From assembly GCF_963678975.1 (NCBI RefSeq), contig NC_089276.1, forward strand, positions 1,507,445 through 1,571,444: a stretch of 64,000 nucleotides of DNA. Direction: 5' to 3'. Every line of letters starts with the position of its first letter. The first letter of the stretch is position 1. The notes under the pieces were generated by a model. It saw nothing but the letters and a program-made list of their open reading frames with translations, did not search any database and had not been told where the DNA came from. This document shows, piece after piece, positions 24,164 through 39,500 of the stretch. This DNA is from Dysidea avara (taxonomy: Eukaryota > Porifera > Demospongiae > Dictyoceratida > Dysideidae). Made by a program: the position numbers and the translations under genes.

Positions 24164-26463
24164 ATGGCAACGTCACATATGTGGAGTGCTATAGTCACTG
24201 TGCTTGGTTGCTCACTAGTCTTTCGGCTCGTGAGCTGCTGCTCCAGCGCAGACAAGGTAAGAACGTCTTTAGGCAAAAGTTTAGCTTTTCGTGTGCGTTT
24301 GAGAGGCCATAATATCTGCACGCTTTGTGAGGGTAGCTATACATGAGGTGCATGAATGTGTAGCTTTTTTTTTTTTTTACTGCATGGAACAAATTCCAGC
24401 TACAAACTTGCATAATCTTATACTGATCATATTTCAACAGAATTCCCATCTGTGGCAGATCGGTAGTAACCCAGTTTCTTACATATTTGGTACAATGCAT
24501 GTACCCTACAACAAGTTATGGCACAATATTCCTGATAATGTCAAAGTGGCATTTGCTTCCAGTCAAGATGTGTTCCTGGAGCTGGACAAGAATGATGAGG
24601 ATACAATGAACAGCATCAACAATTGTCAACTACTACCCAACAATGATACCATCAGCAAATATGTGTCATTGAGAGTGTATAAACGACTGACCAAGTACAT
24701 GAGGAGACTGCAGAGGGAGATCCCTAAATGGTATGGTGATGGAGGAAATGACAAAGTAGCAAAGAGAATTCTTGGAAACTGGCAGCGCAAGAGACCAATA
24801 TGGGTGACCCTGCTGCTCAGCTCACTCAACAAGGAAGCTGTCGAGAACAATGATATTCCACTGTTGGATACGTTCCTAGGAAATGCTGCTCGTAACATGG
24901 GCAAACACCTCAAAGCTGTAGAAGACGTACAGGATCAATGTAGTGCATTCAACAAACTTGACAATGAACAGGTTTGTACTTGATGTACGTACATACATGT
25001 ACACAACAATAATGCTTGTTGTAGATGTGTATAGCCATTCTGAGCTGTACGCATCTGCATAAGATAATTTCTATGTACAATAGAATAGTAGCTAGCATGA
25101 GATTATCCTGTAGTTGAAGTTGGTTGTTTGAAATTTTATAGATAGATCAAATTACAGGCTTAGTTAAATGTTACATAGTTTGTTACCTGAGCTCCGTACA
25201 GTTGCTATACAGGCTGCATATCATAGCCAATGAGCCTCCCGGATTTGATATAATATTACATCATGTGCATGTTTCTATAGGCTGAGTACGTAATGAAGAA
25301 AGAACTTGATTTTTTGGATGAGCAGGGATTTGAGGGAGGGTCTGATACAGCAGAACGTGACATCAAGTTCTATACATGCGGAGATTTTGAGCAAATGGTC
25401 ATGTCAGACAGCTTGCTGCCTGTGCCAATTCACAACACCCATAATGAGAAGCAGCAACAGATTGTCAATAACATTGAGAGGCTATTAACAACTCATATGA
25501 TTGTGAAGAGGAACAGGAAAATGGCCAGGACTATAATAGCAACCATCAAAGCCAATCCCAAGAAGACTCACTTCTTTGCTATCGGAGCAGGTAAGTATAT
25601 TAGTAAAATTAATTGCTTTAAATGTATAATGATATTGTACTCTTTCTCAGGTCACCTAGTTGGCAATGACAGTGTTATTAACTATCTAAAGAGGAGAGGA
25701 GTCACTGTGCAACATATACCAAGTGACACTACTATACAAGGGTAAGTTATACCTGTATGATATTTGTGCAGGAAGTTGCTTGTATATTTGTGTGTAATTG
25801 ATTTACACACATAAGGTTTCCTACAGGCACCATGCACTGTTATAATTCATTGCTGATTTCCTGCAGGAGTCAACTACCTGAAGATTTTGAGTCACTGGGT
25901 AAATTCAAGACTTTACCAAAGAACATCAATATTGGTGACCTGTTGCCCACCTCTACACCTCCACCAACCACCCCTATTCCTCTAGGGGAAGTATCCACTG
26001 GAACTACTACACAGGAAATGTCTGACTATTGGCAACATATATATCATGAGTTAGAAACGTGAGTAGCTTGTAGACATTTAACTTGACTTCATGTAGTAAA
26101 TATTATTGTGCACTTAATAATTGTAGCTAAAGGGTAGGGCACTCAGTAACTAGCTACCACCACACACGTACAATGCCATTTGCATGGTCATGATATTACT
26201 GCAGATCTGCTACATCAAGACCAACCTATGATATGACACTTTCCACCATTTCAACCAGATCAATTAGCAGAACAAGTCCAACCACAACCACTTCTACTAG
26301 TCCAGCTGCTACTAGTAGTCAGACACAGGAAGACATCACTACCACATCACATCACAATACAGATTCTCCAATGGAGTCAAGTTCCTCTGGAGTGATGTAC
26401 AACACTACAATAATCAGAACATTGTGTCTGATAACAATTATCTGCAGTAGATTACTGACATAA
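24164..26463 (+). CDS. Metalloprotease TIKI homologue, copy 2 (unit B')
   Basis: Six exons with the same boundaries and phases as copy 1: 24164-24256, 24441-24971, 25281-25590, 25651-25741, 25867-26058, 26205-26463, encoding 491 residues. Exons 1-5 are equal in length to copy 1; exon 6 is two codons longer in the Thr/Ser-rich stalk. The TraB motifs GTMH (48-51), E78 and GAGH (310-313) are kept, as are the signal-like N terminus and hydrophobic C terminus. Most differences are conservative or lie in the stalk and anchor, which suggests both copies are under constraint or recently duplicated. Its 3' end faces FARSA, 1.07 kb away. Expected role: extracellular inactivation of Wnt ligands. Confidence 0.9.
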
Positions 26464-27531
26464 TATAACTAGTAATGTGTGTACATTTTTAAACTTCACT
26501 GTGTCTCAGTATAATAGACTATATTGTATTTTAAGCTCTACTAGTACTACTTGCATTCAAGTACGGTATGTAGCTATAATGAAATCACATGCAACATTCC
26601 TTTCTTGTTTAATAAACAAGCTACATACAGTACAGTACCAAGAAATCGGCAATTATATATGTACTTTACAAGGTTTCATGTGCAGCTGCTCTAGGCTATA
26701 AAAAAGTCAGTGGGTTTATACAAGCATGTGTGCGCAGTAATATGGCTATGCAATGAATATAATATCACATAAGCCAGATCAAAGAAAACATTAAACAATT
26801 AATGTATATATATAACATTTGTTTATGTAAACTGTCTGGATGAACAGACTATAGATGTGCATGCATACTGCAACTGTGGAATAACAACAGTTGTCAAAGG
26901 AATGCACACTGCATAACTTAGTTATCATCTCAAATGTGTTGTAGTAAAATATTTTAAGGGAGCAAACCTGAGGAACAGTCACATTATATAGCTAGTCTAG
27001 CAAATGTATTAATTCTCTGATACACAAACTCTGTATATTATATGATAAGTCATCAGACTACTGTCTAAGCATGTTGGATGTTGTGTATTTAATGTTGGAA
27101 ACAAGTGTAAATACATAAATTTAAAAAATGAAAAAAAAAACTGGTTGTAACACAAGGTATATGAGTAAACAGTTTTATACATGCTGTATATGCTGTTAAC
27201 AAAATGCTCATATCCTCGAAATACAGACCCTATAAATATCTCAAGTTATACATACAAGAAACATACATTGTTACTGAAATTGAAGAACATGAGACAGTGA
27301 TATGTAGTAACTGACTGGTTTGATAGTGGTATGCAAAACAATAGCTGGTATGCTTGGTTACAAATAAAATTATCTTCCCAGTTGCTATGCCACTTAACCA
27401 AATTAGACAACTTGTCAAACTGATACTACAACACTTGGTCATCCCACACCATCTCATTAATCATTATATTGTTATTAACAACATTCATCAATTGATATGA
27501 AATATTCTAATCCACTCAAATTACAGCTCTA
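26464..27531. other. Convergent intergenic region TIKI-2/FARSA
   Basis: No gene seen. A poly-A run lies at about 27120-27140. 27230-27531 is shared with 11130-11450 and is the 3' flank of FARSA. ORFs are short and not conserved between the two copies. Confidence 0.5.
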
Positions 27532-30500
27532 CTAGTTCTCTAGTCTACATATTGGGTTAGTGTAGACCATCTCAAGGTTGACCTTGTGACCGACTAGTTC
27601 ACGAATATTATCCACTCCATACATGATCATCGTAGGTCTGAAATGAGTATCACATTAACATTTTGTATCATGTATATGCTTTACATGCAAAGTTAAGTAT
27701 TATCTTTTGCGTAATACGAATGGTAAATAAGATAAGAATAATGCTATTATGTGCATGGCTGTAAATGTAGTTTTAAGCATACCATATTTCCTTGGTTAAA
27801 TGTCATACCTTCAATAGTAACTGCACTTAAGCGGTGCCACAATCGATTTTAATTGAGTGGTGGTTGAGTTCAAATATTCGCTGCATCGACTTTTCAAACC
27901 AAGGCAATAAATGCTGTGGTGTTTAACCAAGTATATATGGTACTTACAGAGATAGTTAGACTTTGGCCCTTGATTAACATGCACCCTCAGTCAGTATACC
28001 ACACTGTATGGTGTTTATGCTATCACATTTAATAGTGCCACTACACATTTGAACAGTGTATCACACAAAATATAATGTAGGTGTCACTTTATCAGTAAAT
28101 ATTACACCTGTGAAAATCTTTCCCATCTTTTAAAGCAAGATTTACATCTTTTGTAAGCAATATAACCAAATAAAATGTATCACGTTATGAAACTAACTAG
28201 TGACTTCTTATATGATACAGTTTAGGAGCATTAGTTGGAGCAACTGAATGTAGTAATAATTGTATTAATATAGTTGTCCTTCTTATGTACGACAGGTTAA
28301 TGTGTAAAAGTACGTCCAGTGCAGCAGTATTATTGGGAAAATTTTGTTGTCCTAAATTTCAGGGGGGAAAGATAGTACTGCTGTGGTAAAAAACAATATT
28401 TGAAATTTGACAAAGACGGTACAGAGACAAGAAGTTAGTTAGATTACTGCGTGCAGGTGTACACATGCATAGGATCACTATCTGATAGGGATCAAAACAG
28501 AAATTAAAATCTGAAAGTTTAATACCACAAAGCTTACCAGTGTCAGTGGTTAGTTAATATCAATATAGTTAAATGTTTACATTTTCCCTAGCTTAAACAA
28601 TCCTTTCTATATGGCTAACTACCACCAACAAGCACCCAATATAATCTTGATGCATGCATACCTCTGTTGTAAGTATTCATGGTCCCACCTGGAATACTAA
28701 GAGGGTCAGTGAGTCACCCTGGTCAGTATATTACTGGTTTGACAAGCTGGTGTGGCTCCACGTAAGTTACAGACAGCAAGACCCAATTTCAAACACAACT
28801 CACCGTTTGTGAGATTGCACATAATTTGAAGCTGCTACTGCACTCCGGCTCATCTAGTCTCTTCCTCTAGTTCCTATTCTAGGTTGGCACTTATCAATCA
28901 GAGATCATAAGCCACTTCCTTTTGTGTTTACAATAGCTAAATGATAAGTGTCATTTCAGCTGGAGAATAAGATTGTAGTGCAAATTTCTTTTCAAATCAA
29001 ATTGCCTCCATCGAAAGCTCTTGGTTATATATACTTTTGTTGTAGCACAATGGTGATTGATTATCATTACATGTGGTACAATCTGGGTTGGAACAAATTT
29101 CCACAAAGCAGACGAGACCTGTTTGACAAAGGCAGGTCTTATTTACTGTGGCCAAAGTGACCCAGAAAATCCAGGTATTCCAATACTGTTTAGTATAGAA
29201 ACAAATACATGGAAGCGTCAATGTATTTGTTGGTACAACAGAAATTAAAGTATTGTTAGCTTAAATTATCCACAAACTAAATTCTAACAATGATTAATTG
29301 GTAGTTTAACAGATAGGTGAAGTACAGACCTATGCTAATAACATGCACAAGACTCAAGCGGTAAAATTGATGCGATAAAAGTAGCAGAACCAGTACATGT
29401 AATCACATTGTTTGAATTAGCTACAAATTGTCATAAAGAGGTGCCTACATGCTGATAGCTTAACAGCCAATAGCAAATCAAATGAGGTGATGTTACAGCT
29501 AGCATCCTACGCACACTAACTGCACAAATCACAAGACAAAACTAACCTCTCCAGTGATAGCCCCCAAGCTATGACAGACACATTATCAGGTAGCCCCATC
29601 GGTAGCAACATTTCTGGCCTAAACACACCAGAGTTACCAACCTCCACCCATTTCTTGAGACCTATAAACATACAGAAAATCCTTTTACCAATGATGTATG
29701 GCTTCTTTTGTTACTATAGTTGCGAGTTAATTTACAAGTACATACGTACAGGTACATTGCATGTAGTACAGACAACATATATACAGGTATTTTAGCATAC
29801 AAATTTACTGCATCCTATAGTACATACCTTCGTGATAGCTGAACACCTCCATGCTAGGTTCAGTGTATGGGTTGTATGCTGGTTTGAATCGTAACTTCTC
29901 AATACCTGCACATATGGAAACAGAACTGTGATTGCCACATCAAACCAACACTTGGTATAAGAAAACTGCCACAACCTTGACCATGGGCGGACATAACAGA
30001 GCAGTACCTCAACAAGGGACAGAATTGGGGTTACTGCTTTAAACGTGTAGCTTGTTACATATCAATAGCAATGTAACACACTATAGGTTTACATTACTCT
30101 AATGAATTACATATTATTCTGAGGGCAGTAACTAGTAGAATATAAGATATACAACCTGCTAAACACAAACACCCCAAGCCTACAAATAACATATTTCTCA
30201 TGTATTTCAGCCACAAAACATAGCATCTTAGCCTCAGAAGCACTCCCCATGCATTATCACTCTTTGTAAATGCCTACCATGCTATCTCCAGCATTGTCTT
30301 AACTCCCATATGTACTTCTTGTGTGCTGGGTACAATTAAAAGAAGTAACATATGTTATAAATTATGGAGGTAATATCCATTACATAGTATCCGTTACTTG
30401 TTGTGTACAGTACTGCCCAGAGATAACGTTACAATCCCTTGCGAGTGTTCAAATCCAGGCCACCACTTAACATGACACACGACTGGAACACATCACCTGC

Positions 30501-33500
30501 AAAAGCACGTGGTTACTGGAGCAGCCACCTGAGGGAGCTCGTGTGTCGTGCTACACTTGGTGAGTTAGCTAGCACACACAAGCCAAAGAAACTCGCAGGT
30601 CGACAATGGGCTACACGAGTGTCAACTGCTTGCGAGTGTAACGTTACCTCTGGGCGGTACTGTATTACTAGTTACTGCATTATTACATAACACATTACAA
30701 TTGTAATGCACTATTCTCAACTGTGATCATGGGTATTTAGTTGCTGTAAAATAGCAAGCAACTTCTTAAAGACACCAAAGAAGTGCACTTAGCTGTGGAA
30801 AATTCACCGTAAACAACTTACAATGTGCATGTTATTCATACTTGAATAAGAAACGGCACAGTTTCCCATATAGTAGATGTTTACAGACAAGCTCATGCTA
30901 TTAACTAGTTAAAACATTATAACTGCATCACAACAAGTGAAGGGGCTCAGATTACTATGGCTATCCCACAAGATGCACTTGTCAGGTGCCTTGAGAAAAT
31001 AACCACATCAGTAAAGTACCATGAATTGTCTTGATAACAGAGCTCATGCAGCCATTAGCAATGTAAAGGATGGGGAAACATGATGGTGTGCACTACACAC
31101 TTGAAGTCTACAAATTGTTCTCTAGTGTTAAGCAACACGGACATACTCTCCATAATACAATAATGGTCTGCTACATTGTATAGTACTGCACTGCTTAACA
31201 CTGTAACTCTAGAACAGTATGAATACACACAAAGATGTAGCTAGTTACTTGTGAACGAGAAGCCTAAGACAATATTACTATGAAGTAATGAATTGGCTCT
31301 CATGAACAAGAATAAAAGGACGTTATTATAAAACAAAAGAACAGGGAAGATTCTCACAGTGTTCTTGTTGGCAAAACCTAACCTATGTGAGAGGAAACCT
31401 TATGTCTTGACTTGTTGATAATTAATGTTGGCCCTAGTGTCATTGTGAGATGTGTCTTCAGACACTTTTGATTTTTTTATTCTTCACTTCACTTAACAAC
31501 AACTCGTACGTAACCTAGTAACTCCTTCACAATATGTCGACTAAAATAGAATGCAGACATTGCAAAAATATTCATGTGTTTGTGCTTGCAGCAATGATAC
31601 TAGCAGTAAACAGTCAAGAAGTAAACATTATTGAAGTGATAAAATTTGGAGAATCAAAATATCAGAAAAATAGTATTACAGATAAACATTTGGCACACTG
31701 CATGCATACACACACATTTGAACCAGTAGAGCTGTTGTGAGATACCGACCTTATTCAATATTACAGCATACACAGAGACAGTCTAAAGGGTCACTTTACT
31801 AACTGCATGTTCACAAATTACTCACTCAATAAATCCTACATGTTTCTATGCAGCTCTAAAACAGCATACCGATAGTCTATTGTGGCTATAGCACTTTCAA
31901 TTTAGCACCTCAGTTTACTAATTGGGTTAACAACTACACTATGGTCACATTACCCTACAATGTACTGAACACTTTGATGGTCCAAATTGACTACCACAAA
32001 CTATCCTTTGTTACATAATGAGTATAGTAATGGTTACACAATCACAGGAAGTGTTGACACATGCTTAACTACAAACTAGTCAAGTTGTGAAGTATCAAAT
32101 TACTATACAATGGGAAATTGTGAACGGTTCTTACGTTGAGCAACGATTCTCTGTGTTGAATGGTCAGTGTTTTATATTGTTAACTTGCTGAAGATTCATG
32201 AGCTTGTGCCAAACTCTAGTGAAAAAGCCTCATTCTTTGCCATCAATTAATAGCTTCAGGTGGGAATAATTTTCCTACACGCACGCATACACACACACGC
32301 ACGTACGCACGCACATGTGCATGCACGCACGCACGCACAGACACACACACACACACAAACAACACACACACGACCACAAGTAGGTAAACTAGCAAGCAAG
32401 AGCTCCATCTTTTACCAACCTAATTTCCTAAAGAAAGCATACAGGATTCCAATGAGGTGACCCAGTGTTAGATCATAATCAGCCACTACTCCTTCAATCT
32501 GGTGAAACTCCGCCAAATGAGTTGCATCTAGTGTCTCATTACGGAACACACGATCAATAGAAAAATACTTTGCTGGAGTGAACTTTTCCTGTGAAGAAAA
32601 CATCATCACCAATAATACTAACATTTGAACACATACAACATACCACACAAGTGGAACCAAATATAAGTAGACATGGACGTACATGCTTGAAGTACATACA
32701 TGTGATACATCTACTTATAAGGCTTTATTGTTAGTTTCTTATCCTTACCACATCACCATTCATCAGGTTATTGGTATCATGCACTGATTACTAGCCATTA
32801 CACATATTTTGAAAGTCAGTAAGTACGGTACCGCCAAAATGCAACATCACAAGTACATGATTAAAAAACTCGATAATAAAGAGGCGTGGTAGCTGTTTTG
32901 TTTGCGAGTAACAAAATAGTTGTCATGCCCCTGAAGGCTCATGAATAAATTGGTTTCCATGCCCTGTTATGAGCAAGCTTTTTATCTGTGTGCAATTAGT
33001 ACTCGCTACATTGCATTTGGGCGGTATGATAGCTGCTAGAGTAGACTAAATTTGAATTCATAACAATGTGAGGTAGCTACGTACGTAATTAAAACCATCC
33101 AGATAATAATAAAATCTTCTCACTCTCATCATTGTTATTGGTGGATGACAAAAACTCTAGCCTATGTCAAATTCCAATGGAATGTGGCACAAGGCACTGC
33201 TAATTGGCACAACCCCACATATATGTCAACGTATTGTCATTAACAGTTGATACTTTATTAGTGCAGGACTGCTTAAGGGTATGTGTGAATATATGACAAA
33301 TTTTTTTGCCTTAGTCGGTCTAATCAGTTCACGTATATGAATCACAAACAACCCTAACTTGCCGATGATATTAGAACTGATGTGACATGCTAAAGGAAAA
33401 ACTTTACACTTTGTATGGCATTAAGTACCTGACTGATAGCCAGTGTGAAATGTGTACACTATGAGTGCAGTAAACAACACCATCTAATAATGAACATTGA

Positions 33501-36500
33501 GATCACACACACACTTGGCAGGTTGAACTATAACACACACTGAGACTTCAACCCCGAGGGGACTTAGTAAGGTTTTAGGTTGTGTTAGAATATGAATATT
33601 GAGGAGAGGATTGACAATTGAAGAGCATGTGGCCTACTAGCTCAAGAAATAGCTATCAGGTGTGACATTAAAATACTGGAGGCAATATTATTCAATTATG
33701 ACAACAGAAGGAATATGTGGATAACCAAAGCCAGAAATTAGGGACTTCATTACATAGAAGATTATATGCTAATGGTTAAATCACTATTTGAATTAAATAG
33801 ATGAATACTAGTAAATCAAGGCAATTCGCATAGCCATTTGTTCTTGCTGACTAGATCCAATACATTTGTACTTCATGCAAACACAAAGACAATAGTGATA
33901 AAACATTTACTGCTGGGCTAGAACGAAGGTCAAACTTTAACTTCCAAAGTTTCTTACCAAAGCTTCGAAGCTTTGATATATGCCATATTAGTAATTATTG
34001 TCATACCTGATCGGTATACAGTTATTTGGTCTCACACTTTGCTGCAGCTGTAGTAGTAGTACAGGTTCTAGTACAACAGCTTAGACTACAAATATACCAA
34101 ATTTAATCAATGATAGTTGCATGGTTTTTTGACTGATTAGACATGCCAGTATCCATGGTTACAAAGCTTTGGAGGAGTAAAACTACCGTTAAAGATTGCA
34201 AAACTTCCGAACCTTTGTCCCAGCCCTACTATGAAGTTATCAGATAATTGTTGCCAGTGTTTGACACATGCCGCACACTTAATTCAAGTACATAAACGTG
34301 TAAAATATAAAATTGCAATAATCAGACCTGCAAGGCATCTGCAAGAAGCCCAAAAGTTACACAAAGTTTTGGATTCCAGTGGAACACGATACCCCCAGAT
34401 CATTACAGGCATTGAAAGTATTGGGTAGCTGGCCAGAGTTAATTTTAGTAATTTAGTGGCCTTGCATTTGAGGTAAACAACTAATTATGTTCATAGTTAA
34501 AATTGTGATATTGTTGAATTGCAGAGGGAAAACTAGTAATAGCTAACTGATAATTGTTAATGAATGTCAACAAAGTTTTAATTGATAACTAAACCCATAC
34601 ATTAAAGAAATATAACTACAGACACGTACAGACACACAGACACATACACATACATTGACAACCACATGTGACACACATTCAGAAGACACAGACCTGTTGT
34701 CCTAGTTTGTATAACATCCGGGCACTAACAGCAGTCGTGTGCGTCCTCAAAATATTCTTCTGAGCTTCCTCCAGTTTCCACTCATATTTGTACCTGCCAG
34801 GAACACAGTAGAGCTTACAGTGGAACCCACACACCATGTGACCATACATCCAAATTAGCAACGTGTCCTGTTGTACACTTAGACCAATCCAACTCAAACC
34901 CACAATCATGCTTTTCAGTTTTTAAAGAAGTACATAGAAATATTTGATGGTGTTAAAGGATGCAGTATTCCCTTGTGAGTGACTACAATAAAGTCTTAAA
35001 CACTGATGACAACTTCTCAATTTTGCAAGATTGGTTACTTGTTAGTTTTTGAGTCCATGTTCAGCTCTATTCAGCTCTCGATCCTGTTCTACTACTGTAC
35101 ATCACTGTCTAACCACTTTGCTGTCGGATCAGTTTAGTTACCGTCTTAAAGGCAAATTAAATAGCAAGAATGGATGCGCATTCCATTTAGAGAAGTTCAG
35201 TATGGTATGGTATGTTACACATTGAATTTAACCATAAACTGATTCAACTCGAGATGGAGGGTAGTGTAAATGGGCTACAACATATAGGGTAACCATGGAG
35301 AAGAGATGCGATTATTAAGATGATCATTACAATTTATAATAGCACAGATCTTCTATACTGAGAGGTAGGTAAATCAATTGGTATTTTAAGCAGTTTGAAT
35401 AGCATAAGATATTGCGAGTACAGATCTTTAAATAAAGTAGTGCCAACAACGTGAACAGAACCCAACTTCACTCTATTTTCTTTCTATCAACATTCACATG
35501 GTAGACACATGTAAGCAAATGGTAGCCAGATATTCTCACAAGTCTTATCAAAATACATCAACAACTAGTGATTCAGGAGTACCATACTGGCTGAAATTTG
35601 AATGGAGTGTATGTAGTGATTTGATTATCTAATGGCTGGACTTCCTTTTGTTGGTGCCATGTGTATTAACTCTTATATGTTACTCAAGAGTTCATAATAA
35701 AATGAGGCTATACAGTACATACATGAGTATTCACTGCTCACTCCTAGCAAACATGCTAAAGATACCTCTCACTATTTGGCTTCCAATTTAGTACACAGAT
35801 ATATTGAATTTTACACTCAATTTTTTCGGCTCTAGAATGCATGCTGCCATATATTAACAAGAGCTCAGTAAAAAGACTGGTTAGCTGCTAAGGTTATCTA
35901 GTAACACAATAGGTTCTGCTTGTTGCTGATGAGATTTTGCATCTACTGACAAGCGATTACATATCTAACAAAAGAAATCTCTAAATGTTTGACAAAAGAA
36001 AAAGTTGACAAATTTGACATATCTGTTATATTCTTTAACTTATAACACCATTTGAAAGTGCCTTTACAAGTATGTGTTTAGATCTTGAATTTTCATGATT
36101 GTCATCAATGTTTAATTCGTCAAATCTGATCAAGTGTGGATTCGTCGGCACTTTTCCTTCCATCAAAATTTCCTGTCATGCAGTATGATATAACTATTAT
36201 TGTCATACATGACTGCCTAACCAAACATGGTGCCTGGCATTCATGCTGGTATTAGAAACCATTACAGACTTGGCTCCAGTTAGGGAAAGAAATGCTTTAT
36301 GCGGGGGTGGTTGGAAAAATGATTATAAGAGTTCTGGGACACATATGGAATAGATCTACCAATTCACACATTAGAATACTTGGTGCTGATGCTGGGGTTG
36401 AGAGGGTTTGGCATTCCTTTGAGATCAGAAGATGGATAATGATGAAATGCTGTTGATTTCAGTTCCGTTTGAACAGCTCCGTCCATGTTGTAAGTTTCAC

Positions 36501-39500
36501 ATTATGAGTGAGACAAAGCTAAATATGTATCTTCAAGCTAAATCTCCATTATTGTAATGTTTCTGGGTGGGTGGTTTCGACTAATCCACTTTGCTTAATA
36601 TTTTTAAAAGTTGCCACAAAATGCCTCAAAGTGTGGAGAAATATGTTCAGCATAACCAACCCTACATATACCTCTGTAAAAGTACAGTATCTTTTAACAT
36701 AGCATTAAAATAAAACACCCCTGGGGGTATCCCTCTTCATAGGAGTCACTCACCCTTCAGATCCAAAGCCTCCATCTTGATGAACAGTTTTGACCTTTTC
36801 TAAATATTCCTTAGGAAATTCAAATGACCTTTCTGGATCTACACACACAAAAATGGTAAAGCAGTCAGCTGTAAGGATCACTATTCACACTACCTTTAAG
36901 AAAGAATGTATCATGAGCGTCCCTCGCTGGGTGTTGTTGTGGCTGAAACAAGGCATCAAAATTCCAGAAGGAGCTCTCAATATAATTGTTTGTAGGCATT
37001 TCAGCAAACCTGTGGGTAGAGACACTTATGTAAGTTGATGAAGGGATATGATTCTCAACAGTACCCCACTGTACTGTGCAATGTCATCTTTGTCATAAAT
37101 GTGTGGACATTAACAAGCCAGTACCTATGCATCTACCAGAGCCACAACACTCGACTGTTACTAAAAGAACGTATCTGCATGTTAGCTATGTGAACATGTC
37201 ATCCACCCACCAAGGCATATAATGGTTTGCAAATATGAGATGGTGATATTCGATACACAATTAAATCATACCCCATCTCTAGAAAGATCTGTCGGTATTG
37301 TGCTCGGACTTTCATTAGCGGATGTAGATGTCCCCTTATAGGGGGGATCCCCATTGCACTAAAGTTATAATCCTTGAAAGTTCTCTCCTTCCATGAACCA
37401 CTGAAACACAAGATCCAACATCACTGTAACCATAACAACAACCAGAAATTCACCTAGCAATCATCTCTGGAGTAAGGTCAGTGTCCTGTTTTGCTACTGA
37501 CGTGGAAAACTTAGCTCCTTTTGAGACAATGAAACTTTTGGTGACACTACAAGTACATGAAGAGTATGGTTTATGTACATATGACATTTAACGCATAGAA
37601 CTATTTTCTGAAATACGATACAAATGTTCATGTATGTCACATGTCTTTGCAACATCCAACAGTGTATATACATTACGGCCTGCCCACAATTTCTTGAGAA
37701 GATGACTGTAAATTCAAATCTTACTATTCTTTTGCTGGGAAGTATGCAGGTGACCGCTAAGATTCGAACACAATTCAAATTTTGCAATTTGTATAATCAC
37801 AACTGGAGGTTATTTTGGCTCTGTACTTTACAAAATCTTAACCTCACAAATAATCACAACACTAACGTGTTAATAACTAATTTTCTTTTCTTGTATTCTT
37901 TTAGTTCATCCTCTGGGATGGTAGTGTTGCCCTTAGCAACCTTTTGGAGCTTCTCCTGTACCACGTCAGTAATACTGTCTACCTGTAGAGGACATGACAT
38001 TGTCAGCTACTGCATGGAACCCGCCACCCACAGGTTTAGTAACAACTTAATTATGGGCTCTTGGTATGGCTGTATTGTATATGTTTGCCTTATATAGGAC
38101 ATTAGTAGCGTAAGTGACCTATTATCGAACGGTACCTATTATCGAACATAAATATCATGTAACGTATTCGGAAGTTTACAATTTTATTCCGCATACTCGT
38201 AAGGTGTTTATATGGAGAATTCCAATGGTGTAGCCTATTCTTAATGAGCTTTCCATCCTTTAGAGTTTATGTGTGGACATCACAGCAGTCTTGATACTCA
38301 TCACCACTGACGAAGAAATGAAGAAAAAGAACACAGGAATCGCTGTGAAAGAAGTACAACTTGAGCGTGATTTTGGCGGCGGATTTGGACTTACTGTTTG
38401 TCATTTACCTGAGTAAAAGATGTATCCACGAGGACTGTACAGAAGGGGTTGTTGTAAACAAGGATAATAAGACTGTGTTATTGGTCATAATGTGCTGATT
38501 TCTCACTGTACGCATTTTACACTAAACGATTCGCTGTTGTAACTCACAAGTGCATGCTTGTATCAAAACTATACTTCAGTTACAGTATCATGGTACTTCA
38601 GATAACACGTTGATATAATAGTTAAGAGTGTGTAGGGTGCACTGAAGTCACCACAGTAGAAAAGGTGCAAAACGTTTGATAATTGATTAACGCAAATTAA
38701 TGGGCGTTCAATAATAGGTATTGGTGTTCGATAATTCAAATTTTACGGAATGCAGAAATCCACTCATAACACGGACACTAATCGGATACTATTACTCAAA
38801 CTTACGTGAGGTATTCTACAAGAAAGGCGCTACCTCCTGGTTAAAAGTCGAGGTTGATACTACTTTCCTGGAGATATTTATGAAGTAAAGTATAAACTTT
38901 GTTCGATAATCGGTCACTTACGCTACACAGATATGAGCAATATCTCTTCCTAAATTATAGCATTGTGGAATTTCGCTGCATTTAAAGTGTATACTGGTGT
39001 CTGTATTGTGTACATATATACATTTTCTGATACACACACTGAACTATTCATATACATGTTATGATAATGCATGTAAATATTCTAGAAACACACTGTATTT
39101 CTACCAATATCAGGCCATTGAAATAGTTTACAATGCACACATACATCAATACATGTACACTGTACCTTTCTGAACACTCTTGCTCCATCCTTAGCACTCT
39201 TGTCCACTCTCAACCAACCATTAGACATGGCCTTACTGAACCCCACCTTAGCATTAGCACTGCTTTTCTGTAAGAGAATAATAATAATTATAGTGTTACA
39301 ATATGACATACATATTGCTCTCTATAATTGCACTGTCAAGACCCCAGCCCCTTGTATAGGCTACATGTACGTTGGGTTCCAAGTCTCACTACTGGGATGC
39401 AAACTAATACATCTAGTATTTGGCCACTTTGACAGACTAAGGTTTGCATGGCTAAACTTGGAGGGTGGAGCTACACAGCATATGCTTATCCTTTATGCCC

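Noticed and set aside
30439-30690. 83-codon plus-strand ORF
   Set aside because: Lies mostly within a 255-bp MITE with TA target duplications.
37624-38097. 157-codon plus-strand ORF
   Set aside because: Antisense to FARSA exon 4 and its introns, no domain, AT-rich composition.
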